Source: Bacteroidales bacterium | Lineage (GTDB): Bacteria; Bacteroidota; Bacteroidia; Bacteroidales; UBA932 | Assembly (NCBI GenBank): GCA_017617715.1 | Contig: JAFZVQ010000003.1 | Location: 19,108-83,107, forward strand | Reading direction: 5' to 3' | DNA: 64,000 nt | Part shown: in pieces, positions 24,926-32,889 of the stretch | How the letters are laid out: every line of letters begins with the position of its first letter | How positions within the stretch are numbered: the first letter of the stretch is position 1 | Notes under the pieces: model-generated | What the model saw: the letters and a program-made list of their open reading frames with translations, nothing else | What the model was told of the DNA's origin: nothing | The model's database searches: none | Position numbers and translations under genes: made by a program

Positions 24926-27424
24926 TTAATTCCTGAAGAGGCTCACAAGTGTAGCGACCATAGTGGTGATGGATGCTGCAGACGTACCGATACCCAGCCA
25001 CTCACCTGTGGTCAGCTTATCCTTGTCGGAGCGCCCCGGAACCACGATTTCGCAACCGGGTTCAAGTCTTGCGCCTGAGCCCACTGCCACGGTGCCGTTC
25101 ATGTAGATGACATAAGTCTTGGCGCGACGGGCCTTCGTGCTGTAGCCGCCGGACTGGCGGACGTAGTAGCGGATAGGCTTACCGGAAATGTAGTGCACCG
25201 TGTTGGGATAGAGAACCTCACCCTGCACACGCACGGTGGAAGCCACCTCCGGGATGATGAGTTCGTCGCCGTCGCGGAGCACGATATCGTAGTCGGATCC
25301 GGGATGCTCAAGGGCCTTGTCCAGTTCAAGACCGACGGTGTAGATTTCAGAGACCTTGAGCTTGTTGACATCCAGGGTATCCTTTCCGGAGACGGTCTGG
25401 GTCACGATTCGGGCCATTGCATTACGCACATTCCGCTCATACTGGTTGATCTTGCGCTTGAGCATGGCGCCGTGGACATTGCCGTTGGGGGTGGCGCCGC
25501 CGGCACGCTTCATCAGGTCGGACACGCGCTCATTGTTGGCTACCAGGGAATACTGGCCGGGGAAGGTCACCTCACCGGTGACGGTGACGTTGCGCTGCTC
25601 GATGTAGGTAGGACTGCGGCGCACCGACACAACGTCGTTGGGGCGGAGCACGAAGCCTCCGTCGCCCTCGTCAATAAGGCCGTCCTTGATTGATACGGAG
25701 AAGACCTGGGCAAGGGTGTCGCTGGCTGCGGTGCTGGAGGAGATGTCGATACGGCGGGCAATATCCACCTTGGCGGAAGATGCGCCCTCCACAAGGCCAC
25801 CGGCAATCAGGATGATATCTTCAACGGTCGTGTTGTCGGCATACTGGTACTTGCCCGGGTTGGCCACATAACCGGTCACGACTATGTCGCCCTTGGGCTC
25901 TATCTCATTGATATTTGAAACTATGAGCACATCGCCCCGCTGCAGGAGGATATCGTCCGCGGTGCCTTCCAGCACGCCCTTGAGGGGCACGGGCAGCAGT
26001 TCGATGGAGCGGTCCGGCTTCTCACGGACTATCTGGGCACGGTTCAGGAAAGCATCCTCAAGCACTCCGCCCGCATGGGCCACCAGCTGGCCTACGGTCT
26101 TGATGTCGCCGCCTATCTCAAATTTGCCGGGACGATATACGGCACCCTTGACCTCCACACGGTTCGAGAACACCTCCACTTCGCTGCCGCTCACCAGCAC
26201 GGCGTCGCCGTCGGAAAGGGCGAAAGTGTCGAACTTATCAGACGACACGGTGTACATGCTGTTGGTGCGTCCGTCGTTGCGTTCCACTCCGACTTCCTCC
26301 TTATAGGCATTGCCGGAAAAACCGCCTGCGTATTTGATCAGGGCACCCACCGGCTCCCCTTCCTTCATCTCGTAGTACATGGGGCGCTTGATGGCGCCGG
26401 TCACGCTCACGAGCGCAGAATATGCGGGAACGATGATCACGTCGCCCTCGCGCAGAGGCACGTTCACATCCATCCTGCCGTTGAAAAGGTATTCGTAGAT
26501 ATCCACATCGGCGAAAGTCTCGCCGCCACGGACCACCTTCACGTTTCGCAGGGAGCCGACCGGGGTCACGCCGCCGGCGCGGTACAGGGCATTGAACAGA
26601 TTGGTGAAGGAAGAAACCCTGTAGGTGCCGGGGGTCTCGACTTCCCCGAGCACGTTGACCTGTATGGAACGGAGGTTGCCGAGCACCAGGCTCATTTTCG
26701 ACGCCCCGCTCTTAAGGGACGAATATGCCTTCGAGAGGGCGGTCTTCACTTTGCCGTTGGCCTGCTTGACCGTGAGCCCGGACAGCTGGATAGGGCCGAC
26801 CTGGGAAATGTTGATACGGCCTTCCGGGGAAATCTTCTGGGTAATGTTGGCTTCATTCAGGCCCCAGATGTCGATAATCACCTCATCGCCCGGGCCGAGC
26901 ACATAATCCTCGGGGGTGGGCATGTTGAGATTGGGCTCAAACGAAAGGTTCTTGGCCGAAAACATCTTATGGCCGTAGATAATCTTTTCGCCTTCTTCGT
27001 CAATCAGGGGATTGACATCTTCCTCGGGAGTGTCCTCAATCTCTTCCCCGTCGGCTTCCGCTGTGATTTTCTTCACCTTACGGTTGAGTGAACCGTCGGA
27101 GACATTTGTAGCGGAAGATGATTCCTCCTCATTTTCCGCGACGTTCTTACGCTCCTTTGTCGTGGTGCCGAGCTTGTTGGACGGCAGGACATTGGTGTCG
27201 GCCATGTTGAGGTTGCCGCTCTTGTAGGCCTTGAGAAGACGCTGGAGCTGGGAAGTGGTCACACCTTTGGCCATCAGTTCGGTGCCTATCTGGCGCTCGG
27301 TCTTGCCTGCGGCAATTCCTTCGGTGATGTAGGTGATGATCTGCTCGTCAGACATCTGGGCAAAAGCTTGCTGAGCCCCCAGGGTGAGGAAGGCGATCAG
27401 CAGGAACAGTAGTTTTTTACGCAT
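24926..27424 (-). CDS. Wza-like polysaccharide export protein with SLBB repeats
   Basis: This 832-residue protein has an SPI-like signal peptide ending AFA-Q and no lipobox Cys, unlike E. coli Wza. Residues about 20-65 form a helical domain (TERQIGTELMAKGVT). A Poly_export domain follows with 'NMPTPEDYVLGPGDEVIIDI', then about five to six SLBB-type repeats (motifs such as 'VNVLGEVETPGTYRV', 'VTVTGEVTFPGQYSL', 'VRVQGEVLYPNTV'). A C-terminal hydrophobic segment (IGTSAASITTMVATLVSLF) could anchor in or cross the outer membrane. It forms the exit channel for the polymer. The ATG at 27424 was chosen because the signal peptide starts there (MRKKLLFLLIAF). Confidence 0.92.
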   Translation of the reverse strand: MRKKLLFLLIAFLTLGAQQAFAQMSDEQIITYITEGIAAGKTERQIGTELMAKGVTTSQLQRLLKAYKSGNLNMADTNVLPSNKLGTTTKERKNVAENEEESSSATNVSDGSLNRKVKKITAEADGEEIEDTPEEDVNPLIDEEGEKIIYGHKMFSAKNLSFEPNLNMPTPEDYVLGPGDEVIIDIWGLNEANITQKISPEGRINISQVGPIQLSGLTVKQANGKVKTALSKAYSSLKSGASKMSLVLGNLRSIQVNVLGEVETPGTYRVSSFTNLFNALYRAGGVTPVGSLRNVKVVRGGETFADVDIYEYLFNGRMDVNVPLREGDVIIVPAYSALVSVTGAIKRPMYYEMKEGEPVGALIKYAGGFSGNAYKEEVGVERNDGRTNSMYTVSSDKFDTFALSDGDAVLVSGSEVEVFSNRVEVKGAVYRPGKFEIGGDIKTVGQLVAHAGGVLEDAFLNRAQIVREKPDRSIELLPVPLKGVLEGTADDILLQRGDVLIVSNINEIEPKGDIVVTGYVANPGKYQYADNTTVEDIILIAGGLVEGASSAKVDIARRIDISSSTAASDTLAQVFSVSIKDGLIDEGDGGFVLRPNDVVSVRRSPTYIEQRNVTVTGEVTFPGQYSLVANNERVSDLMKRAGGATPNGNVHGAMLKRKINQYERNVRNAMARIVTQTVSGKDTLDVNKLKVSEIYTVGLELDKALEHPGSDYDIVLRDGDELIIPEVASTVRVQGEVLYPNTVHYISGKPIRYYVRQSGGYSTKARRAKTYVIYMNGTVAVGSGARLEPGCEIVVPGRSDKDKLTTGEWLGIGTSAASITTMVATLVSLFRN

Positions 27425-27444
27425 ATCGTGTTGATTTATTATAC

Positions 27445-27482
27445 AAAAAAAGCCTGCCACGGACTAAGGAATCTGGTGCAGG
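27445..27482 (-). terminator. Hairpin with T-run between the phosphatase and wza genes
   Basis: On the - strand, CCTGCAC (27482-27476) pairs with GTGGCAGG (27460-27453) with one bulged G, and a run of seven T follows (27451-27445). The left arm sits in the last codons of the phosphatase gene. It lies 21 nt before the wza ATG, so it could stop or reduce transcription into the long glycan operon. Confidence 0.65.
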
Positions 27483-28153
27483 ATAGTTTTCTTGATGTCC
27501 GCTTTGAGAAGGTGCTCCAGCGACGAGAGCCTGTGGAGGTCGGTCCCGCTGCAGTTGTACATACCCGCTTCAAGCAGATGCTCGGCCCTGACTTTGGCTT
27601 CAGGGCCATAGGCGCCCGTCAGCGAGGGGATGTTGAGCTGGAACTCAATATCCATACCCTTGAGTTGCTCATAACGCTTCTTGTCCATGTACATGTACCT
27701 CTCCGGGTGGGCAAGCACGGGGAAAAAGCCCTTTGACTTGATGGTGTTCAGGGTGTTGTCCATATCGAAGGGAGGACTGAAGTACGAGGTCTCGACCAGG
27801 AGGCGCTTGTCCGACAGGGGAAGCAGGTCTCCAGCCTCGAGGCGCTCGTCGAAAAGGCCGTCCAGCATATTTTCGGAAGCGAGGTGGAGGATCAGGGAGC
27901 CCTTATAGGCCATTGTCAGCTCAGTGAAGCGCTGCTTCAACGCGGCAGTACGGTTGGGAATGTCTTCCATGATGTGGGGAGTCAGCCAGACTTCCCTCAC
28001 GCCTATCTCCTCATACATTGCCAGGGCGGCCAGTGAATCTTCCATCTCCTGAAAACCGTCGTCCACTCCGGGAAGGACGTGGCAGTGCCACTCGGTGCGG
28101 CCCCGGAAAATACCGGACGCGGAAACCTTCATGCTGCGATTGAATAAACCCAT
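27464..28153 (-). CDS. CpsB/CapC-type PHP-domain phosphatase
   Basis: This 229-residue protein is a PHP-type tyrosine-protein phosphatase of the CpsB/Wzb class. It has metal-binding 'EWHCHVLPGVDDG' (His23, His25), 'VWLTPHIMEDI', 'FPVLAHPERYMYM' and 'NCSGTDLHR', the metal-ligand blocks of the PHP family. In known loci such enzymes dephosphorylate a BY-kinase, but no kinase is seen here. The ATG at 28153 is chosen because it starts after the -7 box and begins the conserved N-terminus; the frame runs on to 28360 inside ffh. It is the first gene of the glycan locus. Confidence 0.87.
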   Translation of the reverse strand: MGLFNRSMKVSASGIFRGRTEWHCHVLPGVDDGFQEMEDSLAALAMYEEIGVREVWLTPHIMEDIPNRTAALKQRFTELTMAYKGSLILHLASENMLDGLFDERLEAGDLLPLSDKRLLVETSYFSPPFDMDNTLNTIKSKGFFPVLAHPERYMYMDKKRYEQLKGMDIEFQLNIPSLTGAYGPEAKVRAEHLLEAGMYNCSGTDLHRLSSLEHLLKADIKKTILHQIP

Positions 28154-28175
28154 TTCCGTATATTTTTGTAATTGA

Positions 28176-28183
28176 CAAATATA
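28176..28183 (-). promoter_or_regulatory. -7 promoter element upstream of the glycan locus
   Basis: TATATTTG on the - strand matches TAnnTTTG and ends 22 nt before the phosphatase ATG. A run of more than ten T on the - strand lies just upstream (28198-28185), where T-rich UP-like sequence may help. This is the only promoter of this type seen before the roughly 23-kb locus. Confidence 0.6.
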
Positions 28184-28203
28184 CAGAAAAAAAAAAAGAT
28201 TTC

Positions 28204-29523
28204 CTAACGGAAACCTTTTAATCTCTGACGGAGCGATCCGTCCATTGCCATCTTCATCATTTTCCTGGTCTGTTCGAACTGTTTTATCAGTTTGTTCACA
28301 TCGGCCAGCGATGTGCCGGAGCCTTTGGCAATACGCTGCCGCCGGGAGCCGTTGAGGCACTCCGGATGCTCCTTTTCGTATGGCGTCATGGACTGGATAA
28401 TGGCTTCGGTGGGCTTGAACGCATCGTCCGGGATATCCACATCTTTGAGGGCCTTGTCCATTCCCGGGAGCATACCCGCGAGATCCTTCACGTTACCCAT
28501 CTTCTGGACCTGCTTCAGCTGCTCATAGAAATCATTAATAGTAAACTGGTTACGCGCTATCTTCTTATGCAGCTCTCTAGCCTGTTTCTCATCGAACTGC
28601 TCCTGGGCCTTTTCCACCAGGGACACGACGTCGCCCATGCCGAGTATACGGTCGGCCACACGGGCCGGATAGAAGATATCCAGAGCCTCCATCTTCTCGC
28701 CCGTGCTGACGAACTTGATGGGCTTGCCCGTCACGGCCTTGATGGAAAGTGCGGCGCCTCCACGGGTGTCGCCGTCCATCTTGGTCAGGACCACGCCGTC
28801 GTAGTCGATAGCTTCGTTGAACGCCTTGGCGCTCTCCACCGCATCCTGGCCGGTCATGGCATCCACCACGAAGAGGGTCTCGTCGGGATTCAGGGCGGAA
28901 TGGAGCAGGGAGATTTCATCCATCAGCTCCTTGTCCACGACAAGGCGGCCTGCGGTATCCACGACCACCACGTTGCAGCCTTCAGTCCGGGCCCGGGCCA
29001 CGGCGTCACGGGCCACCTTCACCGGATCCTTCTCCCCTTCTTCGCTGTACACAGGCACGCCTACCTGCTCGCCCAGGGTCTTGAGCTGCTCGATGGCGGC
29101 CGGGCGGAAAGTGTCGCATGCGGCAAGCAGCACCTTACGGCCTTTCTTGCTCTTGAGGTGCAGGGCCAGCTTTCCGGAAAAAGTGGTCTTGCCGGAGCCG
29201 TTGAGGCCGGCCACCAGCACCACTGCCGGACTGCCTTTGATATTGATTTCGGCATGCTCCGAGCCCATGAAATCGGCCAGTTCGTCATGGACGATCTTGA
29301 CCATCATCTGCTGGGGCTTGACCGCCGTTAACACGTTGGAACCTATGGCTTTCTGCTTCACCCGGTCGCAGAATTCCTTCGCCACCTTGTAGCTCACGTC
29401 GGCATCCAGCAATGCCCTGCGGATTTCCTTGAGGGTTTCCGCTATATTAATCTCGCTTATCTTACCTTCGCCCTTCAGTATCTTGAAGGATCGTTCCAGT
29501 CTGTCGGAAAGATTTTCAAACAT
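28204..29523 (-). CDS. ffh: Signal recognition particle protein Ffh
   Basis: This 439-residue GTPase binds the 4.5S RNA and the signal sequences of inner-membrane proteins and brings them to FtsY. It has the N-domain 'MFENLSDRLERSFKILKG', the G-domain 'VAGLNGSGKTTFSGKLA', 'DTFRPAAIEQL', 'VVVDTAGRL' and 'TKMDGDTRGG', and a methionine-rich M-domain ('NLAG' absent; 'MLPGMDKALKDVD' and the end 'MMKMAMDGSLRQRLKGF'). The length is normal. A -7 box lies 20 nt upstream. Confidence 0.97.
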   Translation of the reverse strand: MFENLSDRLERSFKILKGEGKISEINIAETLKEIRRALLDADVSYKVAKEFCDRVKQKAIGSNVLTAVKPQQMMVKIVHDELADFMGSEHAEINIKGSPAVVLVAGLNGSGKTTFSGKLALHLKSKKGRKVLLAACDTFRPAAIEQLKTLGEQVGVPVYSEEGEKDPVKVARDAVARARTEGCNVVVVDTAGRLVVDKELMDEISLLHSALNPDETLFVVDAMTGQDAVESAKAFNEAIDYDGVVLTKMDGDTRGGAALSIKAVTGKPIKFVSTGEKMEALDIFYPARVADRILGMGDVVSLVEKAQEQFDEKQARELHKKIARNQFTINDFYEQLKQVQKMGNVKDLAGMLPGMDKALKDVDIPDDAFKPTEAIIQSMTPYEKEHPECLNGSRRQRIAKGSGTSLADVNKLIKQFEQTRKMMKMAMDGSLRQRLKGFR

Positions 29524-29542
29524 AAATCAAATTTTTAATCGC

Positions 29543-29550
29543 CAAATTTA
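29543..29550 (-). promoter_or_regulatory. -7 promoter element of ffh, overlapping the next gene's start
   Basis: TAAATTTG on the - strand (+ strand CAAATTTA) matches TAnnTTTG and ends 20 nt before the ffh ATG. Its first base is the first base of the ATG of the divergent AraC-like gene at 29550, so a polymerase at this promoter would cover that gene's start. Confidence 0.55.
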
Positions 29551-29975
29551 TGAAAAAAAACACTATTTACTGGCAACTCATGGGCAAAATAAGCGCATTT
29601 TTCTTGCGTAAGATTGCCTGTGCGCCCAACACTAAAACAATCAGCCCGGTCAGCGACCAGATCTCGGCAAGGATAAGCCAGTGGGTTATCGACAAAAAAT
29701 GGGCGGAAAACCTCACGATGAAAGAAGTCGCGGACTCCCTTGGAATCTCCCGAGAAGAACTGGGCGTTTACTCATGGGCCTTATGGGGCATGAATTTCCT
29801 TCAGTGGAGGAAAAAGACCAGAATTGAAGAGGCCAAAAGACTCCTGCTTGAACACCGCGACACGCCGACCAGCCTCATAGGAGAGCAGGTCGGCATAAGC
29901 GACAAGAGCAATTTCAGGAAGCAGTTCAAGGAAACAGCAGGCTGCACTCCTGCGGAATGGAGGTTAAAAAACTAG
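29550..29975 (+). CDS. Small AraC-type HTH transcription regulator
   Basis: This 141-residue protein is mostly a C-terminal AraC/XylS DNA-binding domain. The first HTH includes 'MKEVADSLGISREELGVYSW' and the second 'SLIGEQVGISDKSNFRKQFK', ended by 'ETAGCTPAEWR', which is close to the family pattern with P-x-x-R/W. The N-terminal 40 residues have no known domain, so no ligand-binding part is visible. It is divergent to ffh and overlaps the next - strand gene at its 3' end by 12 nt. Its targets are unknown. Confidence 0.8.
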   Translation: MKKNTIYWQLMGKISAFFLRKIACAPNTKTISPVSDQISARISQWVIDKKWAENLTMKEVADSLGISREELGVYSWALWGMNFLQWRKKTRIEEAKRLLLEHRDTPTSLIGEQVGISDKSNFRKQFKETAGCTPAEWRLKN

Positions 29976-31676
29976 CTCCATATCCTGTTTCATCAATGGA
30001 TCCACGACAGACTCAGGGACGAAACGCCAGGCTCCGAGGACCGAACGGCAGCCTGTCAGGCCGGGGCCCACCGTGCCATGTTCCTGAATGAAATCATAAA
30101 TGAGATTCCGTATTTCAGGGTAACGGGCGACGACCCTTGAAGAAAGCTCATCCTGCGGAATCCCAGCACCTTCAGTGAGCAGGGAGCCTCCCCCGTTGGC
30201 GCGGTATGAAGTCATGGCCACGGTGTACTCTCCCTCCATGTTGAAAGCCGAGCCGTCAGCAAGGGATTCTATGGACACGCGCGAGCCGGCGGGCCTGGTC
30301 ACATCCACGGTGTAGTTGATGCCGGCCGCCGAATCGAAATTGTAGCTGCGGTGCACGAAGGACCACCTTTTGGCTCCCGTCCTGGGATCCGGAGCGTTGG
30401 CAATATTCAGCACATGTTCGCCCGGAGTGCATATCCAGTGGTCATAGGAATACTCCAGCAGATTCAGAATTTCGCGCCCTTTCAGTTTCAGCACAAACAG
30501 CTGGTTTTCATAGGGATAGATGGTGAACATATCGTTGAACACCAGCCTTCCGGCGGGTACGTACCCATTGAAGGTAAGGGGTGCCGCAATGGAGATATTG
30601 GCGCCGGAAGCTCCGAGCTGTACGGTATGCAGCAGGTCTATGTAGCCGCACATCCCGGTGTAGGCTTCGCGCATGCGCAGGGGCGCCTCAAGCTCGCCTA
30701 CCGGGCGCAGCGTGAAAGCCTTTACCGCCTGGAACTCGGGGTCGAACTTGCCGGACATCTCCTTGTCCACTTTGAACTTGTCGAGGCGCACCACTTCGGC
30801 GTGGCGGGATTTCACTTTCCCGCACCGCCCGAAAGACAGCACGGCATGGCCGACATATCCGGCCCGGGCGCCGCCGTTCACAAGGCAGCAAGCGGGTTTT
30901 TCAATAGCGGCCGGACGATGGTCATGGGCGGTCACGAGCAGATCCACTCCTTTCAATTTGTTGAATATATCAAGTCCTTGGCTTTCAAGGGATTTACCGT
31001 CGCCATCTCCAGTGCCGGAATGGATAGCCACGACCACGGCGTCGGGGCGTAAACGCTTACGCAGAGCATCCACCCGCCGCTGCACAAGGGGCACCAGCGA
31101 GACATACGTCGCCCCCGACCAGAGCTCGGGAGACAGCCAGCCTGAAATGTTGGCATTGTTGAAACCGAGCACCAGCACCTTTCGGCCCCCTTTGCGCAGG
31201 AGGGCGTATTCAGGGTAGCAGGGAGTGCCGTCGTCCTTCATGGCGTTTCCCGCCAGCCAGGGTATGCCGTGGCCGCCTTCAAGTTCCCTGCGCACACGGT
31301 CATAGACGGGATGCCCGGTCTCGATGTCGTGGTTGCCTATGACGCAGACGTCGTAACCCATATATGCCGCCATACGGGGCCAGACATGAGGCTCTGAGGT
31401 GGCCACGTAGTTATAATAATAGGACGCATTGTCGCCCTGGAGCACGTCTCCTGCATCAATCAGCACGACGTTTTCCGGGCCGACTGCCGCGCGCAGGCTG
31501 TCAACGTAATACTTTACGGACATAAGGCTCGTCTTCACCTTGCTTCCCACATAGGGACGGTCGAAATAGGAGCCATGGACATCGCCTGTGGTGATTATGT
31601 GGAGCTCGCCGGGGCCGCCGGCAGAGAGAGATGCGGGCACCAGGAGCAGGGATGCCAGTAATATCTTTATGTTCAT
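29964..31676 (-). CDS. 5'-nucleotidase/2',3'-cyclic phosphodiesterase-family protein (UshA-like)
   Basis: This 570-residue protein starts with a signal peptide (MNIKILLASLLLVPASLSAG) and is periplasmic or surface-attached. The N-terminal metallophosphatase part has 'IITTGDVHGSYFD', 'LIDAGDVLQGDNASYY' and 'CVIGNHDIETG', the metal sites of the calcineurin fold. The C-terminal 5'-nucleotidase domain has 'PAGRLVFNDMFTIYPYEN', 'YRANGGGSLLTEG' and 'RDSGGGL'-like contacts. It likely removes phosphate from extracellular nucleotides. It overlaps the upstream gene by ATGA and converges on the AraC-like gene with a 12-nt overlap. Confidence 0.9.
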   Translation of the reverse strand: MNIKILLASLLLVPASLSAGGPGELHIITTGDVHGSYFDRPYVGSKVKTSLMSVKYYVDSLRAAVGPENVVLIDAGDVLQGDNASYYYNYVATSEPHVWPRMAAYMGYDVCVIGNHDIETGHPVYDRVRRELEGGHGIPWLAGNAMKDDGTPCYPEYALLRKGGRKVLVLGFNNANISGWLSPELWSGATYVSLVPLVQRRVDALRKRLRPDAVVVAIHSGTGDGDGKSLESQGLDIFNKLKGVDLLVTAHDHRPAAIEKPACCLVNGGARAGYVGHAVLSFGRCGKVKSRHAEVVRLDKFKVDKEMSGKFDPEFQAVKAFTLRPVGELEAPLRMREAYTGMCGYIDLLHTVQLGASGANISIAAPLTFNGYVPAGRLVFNDMFTIYPYENQLFVLKLKGREILNLLEYSYDHWICTPGEHVLNIANAPDPRTGAKRWSFVHRSYNFDSAAGINYTVDVTRPAGSRVSIESLADGSAFNMEGEYTVAMTSYRANGGGSLLTEGAGIPQDELSSRVVARYPEIRNLIYDFIQEHGTVGPGLTGCRSVLGAWRFVPESVVDPLMKQDMELVF

Positions 31677-32857
31677 AATGAAAATGCGTCGTATGGTGAA
31701 TAGTATCCCTTCCTCGGCTTTTTCGCCGTCGGATGCGGCCTGAGGGCATCCAGGTTCACACGTAATTCAACACCCTGCTGCCAGCCGCGGAAAACGGGCG
31801 TGTCGAGCACTGCGGACGGCTCTCCAAAGTGGAATGAGAGCACTACGGACAACTTCATCCAGGGCAGGGCCCGGAACGACGGCTCATACTTGACGCGGAA
31901 ATAGTCCACCCAGCTGGGACGGTCGAAAAGGGTGTGGAAGCCCCTGTCGCCCACATATAGTTCGTCGTATGGCACGCCGTTGATGGAACCGGAATAGAAG
32001 GGCATCAGGTCGTCGCCGTAGTAGAAATAATTGTCGAGGGCGAAACCCCATTTGCCGAATATCTGCCTGGAATAGAGGCCCATGGGAAACACGGGCGGAT
32101 TGCCGGTCTGACGGTCGCACTGATATGTGAAAATGCCTCCCAGATCCAGCCTCAGCTCGTCCAGGAAGGAGAAAGGCTCCCACTCGAGCCAGGGGTTAAG
32201 CATGTGGTTGTCAATCACATTGGGGCATATAGGCGAGCAGGCGTAGTGGTAGAACGATCCCGTCCAGCAGAAACTGAAATCTCCGGCGAAATTCCATGAT
32301 CCGGCGCTCACGACCCGGAAGCGCTCCCGCCGGTAGGGATTATCCTTGTCGCCGAGCATTCCGGGCCAGTCGAGGCCAAGCTCCGCGAAGATATGCTTGT
32401 TCCTGTATTTGAAGAACATGCCTTCGAGGTTGTTGTTGTAGAAAATGTAGTCGTCGTCGAAATACGGACCCACCTCGTCGCCTTCGGGGAAGGTGTTGGG
32501 GAAGCATCCTGCAATGGCCTCGAAACGGCCGCCGTTACCGAGCAGTGCCTCCACGTTGTAGTAGAATATGATTTCCTGGAAAAGATCAAGGTTCTGCTTG
32601 CCCTCACCCATGTCCTTAAGCACGTCCACGCCCACCCTCAGCCGGTGGAACACGCTGCTGTTCTGCTTCATCAGAAGGCCGATTTCCGGCGTCAGGCGGG
32701 CGGCATGGAGGGTATATGAATCATCGTAGACATTATGCGAACGGTCATACTCGTAGTTCCGGAACAGGTAGTCGAAATTCACGTTCCAGTCCAGCTTCTG
32801 GGCCCCGGCAAGCAAGGAGCAGGAAAGCAGGAATAATGCGGCGGCTATTTTTTTCAT
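31673..32857 (-). CDS. Exported protein, probable outer-membrane beta-barrel, function unknown
   Basis: This 394-residue protein has an SPI signal peptide (MKKIAAALFLLSCSLLAGAQ). The rest is rich in Tyr, Trp, Phe and Gly with alternating polar and non-polar residues ('WNVNFDYLFRNYEYD', 'FSFCWTGSFYHYAC', 'YFRVKYEPSFRALPW'), as expected of an outer-membrane beta-barrel or beta-sandwich. No catalytic motif was recognised. It shares an ATGA overlap with the 5'-nucleotidase gene and is transcribed first, so the pair may serve nucleotide or phosphate use at the cell surface. The ATG at 32857 was chosen at the signal peptide. Confidence 0.75.
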   Translation of the reverse strand: MKKIAAALFLLSCSLLAGAQKLDWNVNFDYLFRNYEYDRSHNVYDDSYTLHAARLTPEIGLLMKQNSSVFHRLRVGVDVLKDMGEGKQNLDLFQEIIFYYNVEALLGNGGRFEAIAGCFPNTFPEGDEVGPYFDDDYIFYNNNLEGMFFKYRNKHIFAELGLDWPGMLGDKDNPYRRERFRVVSAGSWNFAGDFSFCWTGSFYHYACSPICPNVIDNHMLNPWLEWEPFSFLDELRLDLGGIFTYQCDRQTGNPPVFPMGLYSRQIFGKWGFALDNYFYYGDDLMPFYSGSINGVPYDELYVGDRGFHTLFDRPSWVDYFRVKYEPSFRALPWMKLSVVLSFHFGEPSAVLDTPVFRGWQQGVELRVNLDALRPHPTAKKPRKGYYSPYDAFSL

Positions 32858-32864
32858 ATCACGA

Positions 32865-32872
32865 CAAAAATA
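32865..32872 (-). promoter_or_regulatory. -7 promoter element of the barrel/5'-nucleotidase operon
   Basis: TATTTTTG on the - strand ends only 7 nt before the ATG at 32857, giving a very short 5' leader. It stands back to back with the + strand -7 box at 32874-32881. Confidence 0.5.
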
Positions 32873-32873
32873 G

Positions 32874-32881
32874 TATTTTTG
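32874..32881 (+). promoter_or_regulatory. -7 promoter element of the GSCFA gene
   Basis: TATTTTTG (then C) matches TAnnTTTG; its last G is 9 nt before the ATG at 32890, which supports that start and predicts a short leader. Confidence 0.55.
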
Positions 32882-32889
32882 CAGAAGAA

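Noticed and set aside
24926-28153. UpxY/UpxZ-type antiterminator pair at the start of the locus
   Set aside because: The first gene is a PHP-type phosphatase and the next is wza; no NusG-like gene lies there.
28154-28203. Invertible promoter upstream of the glycan locus, as in Bacteroides capsule loci
   Set aside because: No pair of inverted repeats flanking the -7 box was seen, and there is no recombinase gene near it.
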